64,000 nt of DNA from Gammaproteobacteria bacterium (GCA_021325575.1 JAJPGW010000012.1:158242-222241); one strand, 5' to 3'. Positions 17,828 to 26,948 are shown, counted from the first letter of the stretch. Notes: generated from the letters alone by a model not told the origin. Program-made: numbers and translations.

Positions 17828-19000
17828 TCACGATGATTTAGTATCATTAAATAATTCTCGTCCTATTAACATGCGTCGAATTTCTGAGGTGCCTGCGCCA
17901 ATTTCATAAAGTTTGGCATCGCGCAATAACCTGCCGGTGGAAAATTCATTAATGTAGCCGTTGCCGCCTAGACACTGAATCGCTTGTAAAGCCATTTGCG
18001 TTGCGTTTTCAGAAGTAAATAGAATGAGCGCAGCGGAATCTTTTCGTGATAATTTATTTTTATCAGCCGATTTGGCAGCCGCATATAAAAAAGAACGGGA
18101 TGACATCAAGGAAACATACATATCGGCAATTTTGGCTTGCATTAATTCGAATTCGCCGATGGGTTTGCCAAATTGTTTGCGTTCATGCACATAAGGTAAA
18201 ACCACATCCATGCAAGCTTGCATGATGCCGACGGGGCCTGCCGCTAAAATTAATCGTTCCAGATTTAAGCCGTGCATTAAAACAGTTGTGCCGTGATTCA
18301 CTTTTCCTAAAATATTTTCTTCGGGCACTTTGCAATTTTCAAAAATAAGTTCGCAGGTGTTAGAACCGCGCATGCCTAATTTATCGAGTTTTTGTGCGGT
18401 GGAAAATCCTTGGAAATTTTTTTCGATGATAAATGCAGTAATGCCTTTTGAGCCGGCGGTTTTATCGGTTTTAGCATAGACGACTAAAACATCGGCATCG
18501 GGACCATTGGTGATCCACATTTTTGTGCCATTTAAAATGTAATGTTTGTCTTTTTTTTCAGCGCGCAGTTGCATGCTCATGACATCGGACCCGGCGTTAG
18601 CTTCACTCATCGCGAGTGCGCCGACAAATTCACCCGTGCATAATTTTGGTAAATATTTTAATTTTTGTTCTCGTGTGCCATTTAAGTTGATTTGGTTCAT
18701 GCAAAGATTAGAATGGGCGCCGTAACTTAAACCAACGGATGCGGACGCTCGGCTGATCTCTTCCATGACAACCACATGTTCGAGATAACCTAAACCACTG
18801 CCTCCGAATTCTTCTGGTATCGTGATGCCTAAAAATCCCAACGCGCCCATTTTTTTCCAGAGAGCGTGGGGAAATTTATTTTCATGATCGATATGAGCGG
18901 CAAATGGTGCAATTTCATTTTGAGCAAAGTGGTGGACAGCGTCACGCAGCATATCTGCTGTTTCGCCGAGCTGAAAATCCAATTCGTGATACGAGGTCAC
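17828..19000 (-). CDS. liuA: Isovaleryl-CoA dehydrogenase
   Basis: This FAD acyl-CoA dehydrogenase (390 residues) converts isovaleryl-CoA to 3-methylcrotonyl-CoA in leucine breakdown. Motifs include [21 protein letters not shown], the [17 protein letters not shown] segment typical of [16 protein letters not shown], and [22 protein letters not shown]. The C-terminal end [20 protein letters not shown] and [12 protein letters not shown] are also of the IVD type. The GTG at 19000 has AGAGGAG six bases away and gives the normal length; a longer ATG frame exists to 19045. It lies third from last among the leucine genes. Confidence 0.94.
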   Translation of the reverse strand: MTSYHELDFQLGETADMLRDAVHHFAQNEIAPFAAHIDHENKFPHALWKKMGALGFLGITIPEEFGGSGLGYLEHVVVMEEISRASASVGLSYGAHSNLCMNQINLNGTREQKLKYLPKLCTGEFVGALAMSEANAGSDVMSMQLRAEKKDKHYILNGTKMWITNGPDADVLVVYAKTDKTAGSKGITAFIIEKNFQGFSTAQKLDKLGMRGSNTCELIFENCKVPEENILGKVNHGTTVLMHGLNLERLILAAGPVGIMQACMDVVLPYVHERKQFGKPIGEFELMQAKIADMYVSLMSSRSFLYAAAKSADKNKLSRKDSAALILFTSENATQMALQAIQCLGGNGYINEFSTGRLLRDAKLYEIGAGTSEIRRMLIGRELFNDTKSS

Positions 19001-19067
19001 AAGAGTCTCCTCTTTTTTTCGCACGGGCGGTTTGCAGAAATCCATTTAAACATTCCTTATTTCCTAG

Positions 19068-19146
19068 CGTCATTGCGAGCCGCCGTCAGGCGGCGAAGCA
19101 ATCTCAAAAAGATTGCTTCGTCGTAAAAAACACTCCTCGCAATGAC
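19068..19146. repeat. Family A palindromic repeat (divergent left arm)
   Basis: It begins CGTCATTGCGAGCCGCC and ends CTCCTCGCAATGACA. The left arm carries its own small hairpin (GCCGCCGTCAGGCGGC) in place of the usual GGAGCGC segment. It lies inside the operon between E2 and the isovaleryl-CoA dehydrogenase gene. Confidence 0.85.
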
Positions 19147-19147
19147 A

Positions 19148-20260
19148 TCAACTTTCTAAACTTTTTATTACTTCCGCTAAAAACCGTGTCGCTTCACCGC
19201 CAGTCACTGCCCTATGATCAAATGTCAGCGAAAGGGGCAAAATCCGGCGAATCACCATTTTTCCATCTTTTGCAACGACCGTATCTCGTAGTTTACCACA
19301 TCCTAAAATCGCAACCATCGGTGGCACGATAATCGGTGTCGCGTAACGACCGGCAATCATTCCAAAATTGGATAAAGTAATGGTCGCACCTTGCAGTTCG
19401 CTCGGTGGCACTGTGCGGTCTTTAACGGTTTTTTTAAAATTGTTAACCGCATCACGCAATTCTTGTGGGGATTTTTTTTCTGCATTTTTGATCACTGGAA
19501 CAAATAATCCTTCTGGAGTATCCACGGCCAGTCCAAGATTGACTTCAGGCAATAAACAGCGTTCCATGGATTTACCTTCATACCAGGCGTTTAGAGAAGG
19601 CTCGGCTTTTGCGCCATTAATCATTGCTTGAATTAATCGGACCGTAATATCTGAACCCGCAGGTAAATCGGTAATATCTGCATCATCAATAATGGTGACA
19701 GGCACCACTTCTTGATGTGAATGCGTCATGGCAGCAGCCATCGCACGGCGGACGCCATGCAACACTTCGAAATTTTCGTGCATTTTTTTTGGGGCGCTAG
19801 TCGCTTTTTTTACATCGTCAATAGTAATTTGTCCGTTTGCACCCGTTCCTTTGACAAAATTCAAGTCGACATTTAATTGTTTTGCTAATGCACGTACAGC
19901 GGGCATGGCTTTAATGGTTGTCGTCGTCGGATTTGCTGAACCGATGATCATGTCGCCATCATCCATCACAGCATTGCTTTCTTCGAGACTGCCAACGACC
20001 GTGCCTTTATCTTTCACGGCACCTGCTTCACCTTCGAATTCAATCAAAGGCGCATGGGTTTGAATAATGTCGCCCGCTTTACCGAACAGTTTGACGACTT
20101 TGCCCGCTTGCGGGGCAGGTACTTCAACAACTGCTTTTGCGGTTTCAACAGAAACCATGGGTTGATCGACTTTGACGACATCGCCTACTTTGACGTGCCA
20201 TTCGTGAATTTCAGCTTCAGCGAGACCTTCGCCTAAATCGGGTAAATTAAATATGCTCAT
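19148..20260 (-). CDS. bkdB: Branched-chain 2-oxoacid dehydrogenase E2 (lipoamide acyltransferase)
   Basis: The protein (370 residues) has one N-terminal lipoyl domain with the lipoylated lysine in ETAKAVVEV. A peripheral-subunit binding domain follows at about residues 117-155 (PAVRALAKQLNVDL...GANGQITIDDV). The C-terminal catalytic domain ends in LSLTFDHRAVTGGEATRFL, whose DHR-G motif holds the catalytic His. Its start overlaps the E1 beta stop by 4 bp (ATGA), indicating translational coupling. Pyruvate is an alternative substrate, but the downstream leucine genes favour branched-chain acids. Confidence 0.88.
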   Translation of the reverse strand: MSIFNLPDLGEGLAEAEIHEWHVKVGDVVKVDQPMVSVETAKAVVEVPAPQAGKVVKLFGKAGDIIQTHAPLIEFEGEAGAVKDKGTVVGSLEESNAVMDDGDMIIGSANPTTTTIKAMPAVRALAKQLNVDLNFVKGTGANGQITIDDVKKATSAPKKMHENFEVLHGVRRAMAAAMTHSHQEVVPVTIIDDADITDLPAGSDITVRLIQAMINGAKAEPSLNAWYEGKSMERCLLPEVNLGLAVDTPEGLFVPVIKNAEKKSPQELRDAVNNFKKTVKDRTVPPSELQGATITLSNFGMIAGRYATPIIVPPMVAILGCGKLRDTVVAKDGKMVIRRILPLSLTFDHRAVTGGEATRFLAEVIKSLES

Positions 20261-21237
20261 GCGAATTCCATAATATTGGTGACTGCTTCGACAATTTGAT
20301 GTTCATTGGGTAAATAATATTTTTCCATTTTTGCATAGGGGACAATTGTATCGTATCCCGTGATGCGTTGCACGGGTGCGCGCAAGGACAATAATGCCCG
20401 TTCGGCAACTAGCGCAGAAATATCGGCGCCTACACCACCGGTTTTTGCCGCTTCGTGAATAATAACGCAGCGACCGGTTTTTTCGACGGATGCGATAATG
20501 GTATCGATATCCAATGGTTTAATGGTTGCGACATCGATTACTTCTGCACTAACGCCGTTTTGTGACAGCAGGTCAGCGGCTGCAAGGGTTTCTTTCACCA
20601 TAGCGCCCCAAGTCACTAATGTCACATCGGTTCCAACACGCAAAGTAAAACAGGTATCGAGCGGCAAGGCTTTACCATCATCGATGACATCTTGTTTTGC
20701 CCAGCGATATAAACGTGAAGGCTCTAAAAATATGACGGGATCCGGGTCACGAATCGATGCCAGCAATAAACCATAAGCGCGTTTTGGTGATGATGGAATC
20801 ACGACGCGTAAACCTGGAATATGTGCGAGAACCGCTTCAGTACTTTCTGAATGATGTTCAGGAGAACGAATACCACATCCATAAGGCGTGCGAAATACAA
20901 CAGGACAGGTCATGTGTCCACGGGTTCGATTGCGGATGCGTGCAGCATGATTAACAATTTGATCATAGCCTGGATATAAAAATCCCATAAACTGAAATTC
21001 AGCGACCGGTTTTAATCCAGCAGCCGCCATGCCAATTGAAATCCCGGCGATCATGGATTCCGCAAGGGGTGTGTCGCGAACGCGATCTGGGCCAAATTTA
21101 TCGAGTAAACCTTGCGTCGCACGAAACACGCCGCCATTTTTACCGACATCTTCGCCTAGTACAACGACACTTTTGTCTGCTTTCATTTCATAAGCGAGAG
21201 CCAAATTCACGGCTTCTACTAACGTCATTTCAGCCAT
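20257..21237 (-). CDS. bkdA2: 2-oxoacid dehydrogenase E1 beta subunit
   Basis: This transketolase-like beta subunit (326 residues) forms the alpha2beta2 E1 that decarboxylates branched-chain 2-oxoacids with thiamine diphosphate. It shows VLGEDVGKNGGVFRAT, DTPLAESMIAGISIGMA with the ThDP-activating Glu, EFQFMGFLYPGYDQI, and RTPYGCGIRSPEHHSES. The ATG at 21237 has GGAGGG upstream and overlaps the E1 alpha end by 8 bp. The E1 beta, E1 alpha and E2 genes form a coupled trio; E3 is not adjacent. Confidence 0.9.
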   Translation of the reverse strand: MAEMTLVEAVNLALAYEMKADKSVVVLGEDVGKNGGVFRATQGLLDKFGPDRVRDTPLAESMIAGISIGMAAAGLKPVAEFQFMGFLYPGYDQIVNHAARIRNRTRGHMTCPVVFRTPYGCGIRSPEHHSESTEAVLAHIPGLRVVIPSSPKRAYGLLLASIRDPDPVIFLEPSRLYRWAKQDVIDDGKALPLDTCFTLRVGTDVTLVTWGAMVKETLAAADLLSQNGVSAEVIDVATIKPLDIDTIIASVEKTGRCVIIHEAAKTGGVGADISALVAERALLSLRAPVQRITGYDTIVPYAKMEKYYLPNEHQIVEAVTNIMEFA

Positions 21238-22309
21238 GTGATTGCCCTCCTAATTGAATTAATTGATCCCGTTGTTCTTCGTAAATTTTTGGTAATTTTT
21301 CGTATAAATAATCAAAAAGCGATTCGACAGTTGCAGGTTCGGTTTGCAAATAATCAGCGACCGTTTTTTCGATTTCTGCGGCGCATTCGGTTTGTAGGGA
21401 TTCTTCTTTTTTATCGTCCCATACACCCAATTTTTCTAAATATTTTTTAAGACGCATGATAGGTTCATGTGCCCAATGCGTTTCACGCGTTCCTTTTGCT
21501 TCGTAACGACTGGCATCGTCAGCTGTCGTATGATCGCTTTGACGATAACTAATGATTTCCAACAATGTCGGTTCGTTTTGTTCACGCGCTTTTTTCATGG
21601 CGACTTCCGTTCGATCGCGCACCGCAATCACATCATTACCATCCACTTGCTCACCGGCAAATCCGGCGGCAATCGCTTTTTGAGCCAGTGTTTGGGCGGC
21701 TGTTTGTTCACTTCGGGGTACTGAGATAGCCCATTGATTGTTGCTGACGACAAATACGACGGGTAATTTCCAGACACCCGCCACATTCATGGCTTCATAG
21801 AAATCGCCTTCAGACGTGCCGCCATCACCGGTCACGGTCAACACAGCATGTTTTTCTTTGCGAATTTTCAGAGCCGTTGCAACACCTGCAGCATGTAATG
21901 GTTGACTGCCGACCGGAACACTATAAGGAAAATTATTTTTCGCCGAGGCAAAACAATTGCCACGTTCATCGCCGCCCCAATAGAGCAAAATATCACTGAA
22001 TTTCACTCCACGCTGTACCAAAATTCCCACATCGCGATAATAGGGCACAAAAATATCATCTTTTGCCATCCCAGCACCCACACCAACAAACACACCTTCT
22101 TGTCCGCGTGTTGATGGATAGGTTCCAATTTTTCCAGTACGCTGTAATGCAATGGCTTTGGTATCAAAAATACGATTCAGCACCATTAGACGATACAACT
22201 TGATTAATTCTTGAGTATCTTTGGCAAAAGCAGGTAAATCCGCGACCACATTACCTTCATGATTTAAATATTGATAATAAGGGACTTCAAATTTCGCAAC
22301 AATTTCCAC
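21230..22309 (-). CDS. bkdA1: 2-oxoacid dehydrogenase E1 alpha subunit
   Basis: This 359-residue ThDP-binding subunit is the first gene of the leucine operon. It contains RTGKIGTYPSTRGQEG, the ThDP-Mg motif GDGGTSEGDFYEAMNVAGVW...NNQWAIS, and the phosphorylation-loop region SYRQSDHTTADDASRY typical of PdhA/BkdA alpha chains. The GTG start has AGGAG about six bases upstream. The promoter must lie in the 133 bp before the divergent effector candidate, which also carries that gene's PmrA box. Confidence 0.9.
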   Translation of the reverse strand: MEIVAKFEVPYYQYLNHEGNVVADLPAFAKDTQELIKLYRLMVLNRIFDTKAIALQRTGKIGTYPSTRGQEGVFVGVGAGMAKDDIFVPYYRDVGILVQRGVKFSDILLYWGGDERGNCFASAKNNFPYSVPVGSQPLHAAGVATALKIRKEKHAVLTVTGDGGTSEGDFYEAMNVAGVWKLPVVFVVSNNQWAISVPRSEQTAAQTLAQKAIAAGFAGEQVDGNDVIAVRDRTEVAMKKAREQNEPTLLEIISYRQSDHTTADDASRYEAKGTRETHWAHEPIMRLKKYLEKLGVWDDKKEESLQTECAAEIEKTVADYLQTEPATVESLFDYLYEKLPKIYEEQRDQLIQLGGQSHG

Positions 22310-22383
22310 TCAGGTCTCCTTTTTGATTCAAATTCTGGTTTATCAGGGTAGCGATCCAAAAATTTAGAGTCAATCAATTTTCA

Positions 22384-22403
22384 TTTAAGAATTCCTTAAG
22401 GTT
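22384..22403 (+). promoter_or_regulatory. PmrA-type box upstream of the 22443 gene
   Basis: TTTAAGAAT-N2-CTTAAGGTT is a tandem element with the 11-bp core spacing, 40 bp before the ATG. It lies in the divergent promoter region shared with the E1 alpha gene. Confidence 0.72.
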
Positions 22404-22442
22404 TGTTGTTTAGCATCGGTAAAAATTACAAGGAGACCGTTC

Positions 22443-24104
22443 ATGGCACTAAGTCAAGCTCAACCCACTCAACCCGCTCAACTTCCCTCACCTAGTAAAG
22501 CACCTGACGTAAAAGAAGAAAAAAATAGACTACCCGATCCCAATGAAGCATTAGCAATATTAAAAGTTGCTCTAAAATTGCGAGGAATCCCCGACGAAGG
22601 AAAAAAAGAAGATTTAATTCGCTATACCGCAGACACAGAAAATTATGAAAACTTAATCAAATTAATGATGGAGATTGGGCAAGACAAAACAGTCAAAAAA
22701 GACGGCAGAACATTTACATTAGCAGATTGGGAAGCAATCCTCTTAAAAATTCATGATTATATCTTAGCCGAAGATCCCAAAATTCAAGCTAAACAAGCTA
22801 GTACATTGCGGACTATCGGTAAAACATTTCAAGCCGGAATCGGTTGGATGGCTAATTTAGTAACCGGCAGCAATAAAGAAACTATCGACGATGTTTTTAT
22901 CAATACGATGATAGCAGTGTATAACTATTGTAGAATAGAACTGCAAAAAAGTTTTGAAGTACAACAATTAGCAGCAAAATTGCTTGTTGACCTTGAGGCC
23001 ATAGAAAAAAAATATCGCCGACTTTGTGTTAATCCTGATACTAAACAAGAAACGTTTGCTTCCGTAGAACAAGAATATAAACAACTTACCACTCGCTTAG
23101 TGAATCTGGGATCAGATGAAGCAGTTAGTATTCTTGTTACTTCAGACATTCATGAAGCGCAAAAATTTGCGCAAAAGTTCTATGGTCATGGCTTAATGCA
23201 AGATAGACACTATCGATGGAACAGTATGTTCCCCTTATTCTGTAATAAAGAATTTTTTAAATATTATTTCACTGAATTCATTGCTAAAGCTGACCCAAGA
23301 AAAGATGAAAGAGATGTAGAATCCTTCAAAGCGAATGCTCATGATGATACAGTTAGAAAAACAACTCCGCCTCGCTGGGAAGGAATTGTATTAACTGCTG
23401 CAAAAGGAACGCCGTCCAATCAAGGATCTCCTGATGCATCTTCGGGTGGGCAACCAGGATCTGATTTGCCAAGCGGTCAGCCCAAACCAGGAGTACAACC
23501 TAAACCAGCAACAGGGACACCTGCTCAACCTGCAGAGGGACAATCTGTGTCTGGTTTGCCAAGCGAGCAACCCAAAACAGAAGTACGGCATAAACCAGGA
23601 ACAGCGACACCTGCCCAACCTGCGGACGGACAACCTGTCTCTGATTTGCCAAACGGCCGAGTCACTCCAAGAGAAAGACCGAAGCAAACAGAACAAAATG
23701 GTAGTCCCAAAACTTCGGCATCTGCTGGACAGCCAAAGCCAAAAGGTTCTCCTCCAACTCTGCCACTTTCTGGGACGGGTGCTGCAACTATTTTGCAAAG
23801 TTTAAATGCGAATCCAGCGGAGGGTAAACCGGCAGTCACGGCTTCCGATGCAAAAGCGGCGACTGCGGCTAATGGGTCAACCGGTAACAATGCGCAACAA
23901 CCAAAGCAAGAAAAACCAAAAATGAGCAAAGGTCAAAGAAAACGAGAGAGAGCAAAAAGAAAAGCGTCGCTTGCAGCTCAATCACTATTAGGTTCTCAGC
24001 AGCAACAACCACAACCCTCTCCAGATAATTCAGGAAGTGATGTTGAAGAAGGTGATGAACTGAATGCTTCAACTGCTTCTTTAACAAAAACTGGAAGTAG
24101 ATAA
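22443..24104 (+). CDS. Unknown protein with Pro-rich tandem repeats and basic tail, candidate effector
   Basis: No family was recognised for this 553-residue protein. Residues about 25-300 look like a helical globular domain. Residues 336 to about 416 are a Pro/Gln/Gly-rich array of 30-residue repeats. Residues 496-509 (KGQRKRERAKRKAS) are strongly basic and resemble a nuclear localisation signal or RNA-binding patch. The end (DVEEGDELNASTAS) has the Glu-rich, Ser/Thr-rich character of Dot/Icm secretion signals. The start has AAGGAG. A good PmrA box precedes it. The features fit an effector acting in the host nucleus or on host RNA, which is inference. Confidence 0.65.
   Translation: MALSQAQPTQPAQLPSPSKAPDVKEEKNRLPDPNEALAILKVALKLRGIPDEGKKEDLIRYTADTENYENLIKLMMEIGQDKTVKKDGRTFTLADWEAILLKIHDYILAEDPKIQAKQASTLRTIGKTFQAGIGWMANLVTGSNKETIDDVFINTMIAVYNYCRIELQKSFEVQQLAAKLLVDLEAIEKKYRRLCVNPDTKQETFASVEQEYKQLTTRLVNLGSDEAVSILVTSDIHEAQKFAQKFYGHGLMQDRHYRWNSMFPLFCNKEFFKYYFTEFIAKADPRKDERDVESFKANAHDDTVRKTTPPRWEGIVLTAAKGTPSNQGSPDASSGGQPGSDLPSGQPKPGVQPKPATGTPAQPAEGQSVSGLPSEQPKTEVRHKPGTATPAQPADGQPVSDLPNGRVTPRERPKQTEQNGSPKTSASAGQPKPKGSPPTLPLSGTGAATILQSLNANPAEGKPAVTASDAKAATAANGSTGNNAQQPKQEKPKMSKGQRKRERAKRKASLAAQSLLGSQQQQPQPSPDNSGSDVEEGDELNASTASLTKTGSR
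23448..23690 (+). repeat. Coding tandem repeat, 90-bp unit, about 2.7 copies
   Basis: Units start at 23448, 23538 and 23628, exactly 90 bp apart, and encode a 30-residue pattern GQ-S-LPS-QPK...KP-T-TPAQPA. Copies 1 and 2 are most alike; copy 3 decays after SDLPNG. Confidence 0.85.
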
Positions 24105-24127
24105 TAAAATTCTTCCTGTCATTTTTT

Positions 24128-24159
24128 ATCGTAATCCATCAAAACCGGTGGATTACGAT
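24128..24159. terminator. Perfect hairpin after the 22443 gene
   Basis: ATCGTAATCCA pairs perfectly with TGGATTACGAT across a 10-base loop, 24 bp after the stop. There is no T-run after the stem on either strand, so intrinsic termination is only a possibility. Confidence 0.5.
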
Positions 24160-24278
24160 ACATTCTTATCTCATAATCACTATTAATAATTCAGTTTTTA
24201 ATAAATTGTTCTTTTTTTAACAAAAAAGTATTGGCCATCTTTCAAACAATTCTAAATGTTAAAATATTAGTATGAATA

Positions 24279-24359
24279 CGTCATTGCGAGGCCTGCTTTT
24301 TAGGCCGAAGCAATCTTTAAAAGATTGCTTCGTCGCATAAAGCGCTCCTCGCAATGACG
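24279..24359. repeat. Family A palindromic repeat (chimeric arms, reciprocal type)
   Basis: The left arm is of the GAGGCCTGCTTTTTAGGCC subtype and the right arm of the GCGCTCCTCGCAATGACG subtype, the reciprocal of the element at 8512. It sits just before the L,D-transpeptidase gene. Confidence 0.88.
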
Positions 24360-24380
24360 GGGTAATTTGGAGTTACAATC

Positions 24381-25574
24381 ATGAACCGTTTGTTCATGTT
24401 TCGCATAATGCTTTTAGTCGTACTATTCGTCACGACGTCTTTTGCATTGGCAATGGGCGAACAACCTATTATTAGCTCCCAGCTTACCGTCGCCAGCCGC
24501 AATTTTTGGCAATTGAATCACGCTATGTCTTTCTACGAAAAATTATCACACCAACCGTGGAACATCATTCCTGAAGAACCACATTTATTAAAATTAGGCA
24601 CCAAATCCAATGCGGTATTAATCCTTCGTGAACACTTAAGAATTTTAGGTGATTTACAACCCGTCAATGATGTCGGCGGAAAAAAATTCGATTTAGCGCT
24701 CGAACAAGCTGTCGAATCCTTTCAAGAACGTCATGGCATCAAAGTCGATGGTGCGGTAGGCAATGAAACCCGCGATGAATTAAATATCCCACCCGAAGAA
24801 CGCATCAAACAAATCGCGATCAACATGCAACGCTGGGCCAATTTGGCGGATAAATTAGGCCAGCGATTTATTTTGGTGAATATTCCCGCTTATCACATGG
24901 AAGTTTTTGAAAACAATCAAGTGGTCTTGAGTTTAAAAGCGATTGTTGGAAAAAAAGATTTGCCAACGCCTGAAATTGAATCGAAAGTGACGCGCATTGT
25001 CTTTAATCCTTATTGGAATATTCCAAATAAAATTGCGCAAAATGATATTGCACCAAAAATGCTGGCTGATCCGAGTTACATGTATCGCTCCCACATTCGC
25101 GCCTTTCGTGTCGAAGACAATGATGCAACAGAGGTCGATCCCGCTAACATTGATTGGCAGAACGCCGAAATTTACGGTTTAAATTATCATTTGCGACAAG
25201 ACCCGGGCCCTGAAAATGCGCTCGGACTGGTTAAATTTGAATTTCATAATACGCATGATGTTTACATGCATGATACCTCCGCAAAAGATTTATTTAACAA
25301 CCATATCCGTTCTTACAGTCACGGCTGTATTCGTCTAGAAAATCCTTTCACCTTGGTAGAATATCTGTTAAAAGATGATCCGCGCTGGACAGACATGCGT
25401 ATCGGAGAAATTTTAGATGAAGGCAAAACACGCTACGTCTCAGTCCCCCACCCTATCCCGATTTTTGTGACTTATATCACAGCCTGGGTAGATGAAGCGG
25501 GCCGCGTCAATTTTCGGGATGATTTATATCAATTAGATGACCAAGTCTGGTCCCCGCAAAGGACCGTCTATTAG
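24381..25574 (+). CDS. L,D-transpeptidase (YcbB/LdtD-like) with peptidoglycan-binding domain
   Basis: This exported enzyme (397 residues) should form 3-3 cross-links in peptidoglycan. It begins with a signal peptide (hydrophobic MLLVVLFVTTSFALA). A helical peptidoglycan-binding domain follows (LKLGTKSNAVLILREHLR...GIKVDGAVGNETRDEL). The YkuD domain has RIVFNPYWNIPNKIA and the catalytic SHGCIRLENP with Cys316. A capping loop between them matches the YcbB arrangement, though the protein is shorter than E. coli YcbB. It has GGAG before the start and lies 9 bp upstream of rlmI, probably cotranscribed. Confidence 0.92.
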   Translation: MNRLFMFRIMLLVVLFVTTSFALAMGEQPIISSQLTVASRNFWQLNHAMSFYEKLSHQPWNIIPEEPHLLKLGTKSNAVLILREHLRILGDLQPVNDVGGKKFDLALEQAVESFQERHGIKVDGAVGNETRDELNIPPEERIKQIAINMQRWANLADKLGQRFILVNIPAYHMEVFENNQVVLSLKAIVGKKDLPTPEIESKVTRIVFNPYWNIPNKIAQNDIAPKMLADPSYMYRSHIRAFRVEDNDATEVDPANIDWQNAEIYGLNYHLRQDPGPENALGLVKFEFHNTHDVYMHDTSAKDLFNNHIRSYSHGCIRLENPFTLVEYLLKDDPRWTDMRIGEILDEGKTRYVSVPHPIPIFVTYITAWVDEAGRVNFRDDLYQLDDQVWSPQRTVY

Positions 25575-25583
25575 AGAAACATT

Positions 25584-26774
25584 ATGAAAACACTGCGATT
25601 GAAAAAAAACGAAGACCGCCGTCTGCGTGCGGGACATCTTTGGATTTACAGTAATGAAATTGATACGAAAGCAACCCCACTAAAAGAATTCACAGCGGGT
25701 GAAGAAGTGCGAGTGGAAGCGCATGATAAAACCCCTTTGGGAATTGCGTATGTTAATCCGCACTCGCTGATTACCGCTCGACTCTTCAGTCGACGATTAA
25801 GTGCGCGACTCGATCGGGATTATTTTCGTGAAAAATTGCAAAATGCGCTGGCTTTACGGACTCGTTTGTATACGAAACCCTATTATCGAATGGTATTTAG
25901 TGAAGGGGATGGTTTGCCAGGTCTGATTATCGATCGGTTTAATGAAACGCTTGCTATTCAAATTAATACGGCGGGAATGGAACTTAAAAAAGATCTTATC
26001 CTGGAAACTCTTTCTGAAATTTTACCTGAAATTAAAGCGGTTTTATTCAGAAATGACAGTCCGGCGAGATTACAGGAAGGTCTAGAGACTGAAATCATCG
26101 CGGGTTTCGGTGAACCACCTCAAAAAATTCTTCTCGAAGAAAATAATACCTTATTTCATGCGCCACTTTGGGAAGGCCAAAAAACCGGCTGGTTTTACGA
26201 TCATCGTTTAAACCGCTCGCGTCTGAAAGACTATGTTGCTAGCAAAAATGTACTGGATGTCTTCAGCTATCTCGGCGGATGGGGAATTGAAGCCGCTGTT
26301 TTTGGTGCAAAATCCGTTGTATGCGTTGATGCTTCTTCACTTGCTTCCGACTGGATAAAAGAAAATGCCGAGCTGAATCAGGTTGCCGATCGAGTGAATG
26401 TGATTTGTGAGGATGCCTTTGATGCCTTAAAAAAACTGCATCAGGAAAAAAAGACGTTCGATGTCATTATTCTTGACCCACCCGCTTTCGTTAAAAAACA
26501 AAAAGACAAAAAAGAAGGTTTTCTTGCCTATCAGCGCATCAATGAATTGGCGCTGAAATTATTAGCGCCAGAGGGTATTTTGGTTTCCTGCTCTTGCTCG
26601 ATGCACATGAGTTTTGAAGACTTGCTGCAAGCCATTCGGCGCGCCACACTGCAGGCTCATTGCGAATTACAACTACTGGAACGCGGACATCAAGCGCCCG
26701 ATCATCCCGTGCATATCGCGATTCCGGAAACAGATTATTTGAAAATGGTCATAGGCAGGAAAGTTCAGAGATGA
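25584..26774 (+). CDS. rlmI: 23S rRNA (cytosine-1962 C5) methyltransferase
   Basis: This SAM-dependent rRNA methylase (396 residues, normal length) starts with a PUA domain (RLRAGHLWIYSNEI). An EEHEH-like segment follows, then a Rossmann methyltransferase: GWFYDHRLNRSRL, VLDVFSYLGGWGIEAA (SAM loop), ILDPPAFVK (motif IV), and SCSCSMHM with the catalytic cysteine. The gene ends just before a strong bidirectional terminator. Confidence 0.93.
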   Translation: MKTLRLKKNEDRRLRAGHLWIYSNEIDTKATPLKEFTAGEEVRVEAHDKTPLGIAYVNPHSLITARLFSRRLSARLDRDYFREKLQNALALRTRLYTKPYYRMVFSEGDGLPGLIIDRFNETLAIQINTAGMELKKDLILETLSEILPEIKAVLFRNDSPARLQEGLETEIIAGFGEPPQKILLEENNTLFHAPLWEGQKTGWFYDHRLNRSRLKDYVASKNVLDVFSYLGGWGIEAAVFGAKSVVCVDASSLASDWIKENAELNQVADRVNVICEDAFDALKKLHQEKKTFDVIILDPPAFVKKQKDKKEGFLAYQRINELALKLLAPEGILVSCSCSMHMSFEDLLQAIRRATLQAHCELQLLERGHQAPDHPVHIAIPETDYLKMVIGRKVQR

Positions 26775-26777
26775 AAA

Positions 26778-26816
26778 TAAAAACGGGGAGAGTGTCGCCA
26801 CCCTCCCCGTTTTTTA
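26778..26816. terminator. Bidirectional intrinsic terminator
   Basis: The stem AAAACGGGGAG pairs with CTCCCCGTTTTT around a short loop. T-runs follow on both strands (GTTTTTTAA on plus, GTTTTTATTTT on minus). It ends rlmI and, on the other strand, the 13-codon gene at 26822-26863. Confidence 0.9.
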
Positions 26817-26821
26817 ATGAA

Positions 26822-26863
26822 TTACTTCTTTTTCTTTTTAGCGGTTTTTTTCTTCGCTGGCAT
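26822..26863 (-). CDS. 13-residue lysine-rich peptide gene
   Basis: The whole product would be MPAKKKTAKKKKK. AAGGAGA lies eight bases before the ATG. A consensus promoter lies upstream and an intrinsic terminator follows 6 bp after the stop, so this is a complete transcription unit of about 135 nt. It could be a real micro-protein of nucleoid or RNA-binding type, or a small RNA that also carries an ORF. Lysine-rich segments also occur in the VOC protein (13667) and the 58098 protein. Confidence 0.6.
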   Translation of the reverse strand: MPAKKKTAKKKKK

Positions 26864-26920
26864 GTTATCTTCTCCTTAAGATGGTTAGTAAAGGTCTGCC
26901 CGAACCACTCGAGCAATTTC

Positions 26921-26948
26921 ATTATATACCTTTCTCATCATTTGTGAA
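26921..26948 (-). promoter_or_regulatory. Sigma-70 promoter for the 13-codon gene
   Basis: On the minus strand, TTCACA (26948-26943) and a perfect TATAAT (26926-26921) are separated by 16 bp. The predicted transcript starts near 26914 and runs to the terminator at 26778. Confidence 0.65.

Noticed and set aside
18904..19332. Frames across the 19068 repeat on the plus strand
   Set aside because: They are shadows of the isovaleryl-CoA dehydrogenase and E2 genes joined through the palindrome.
23391..23929. Long antisense frames in the repeat region of the 22443 gene
   Set aside because: They arise from the repetitive Pro/Gln codons; no ribosome site or protein-like pattern.
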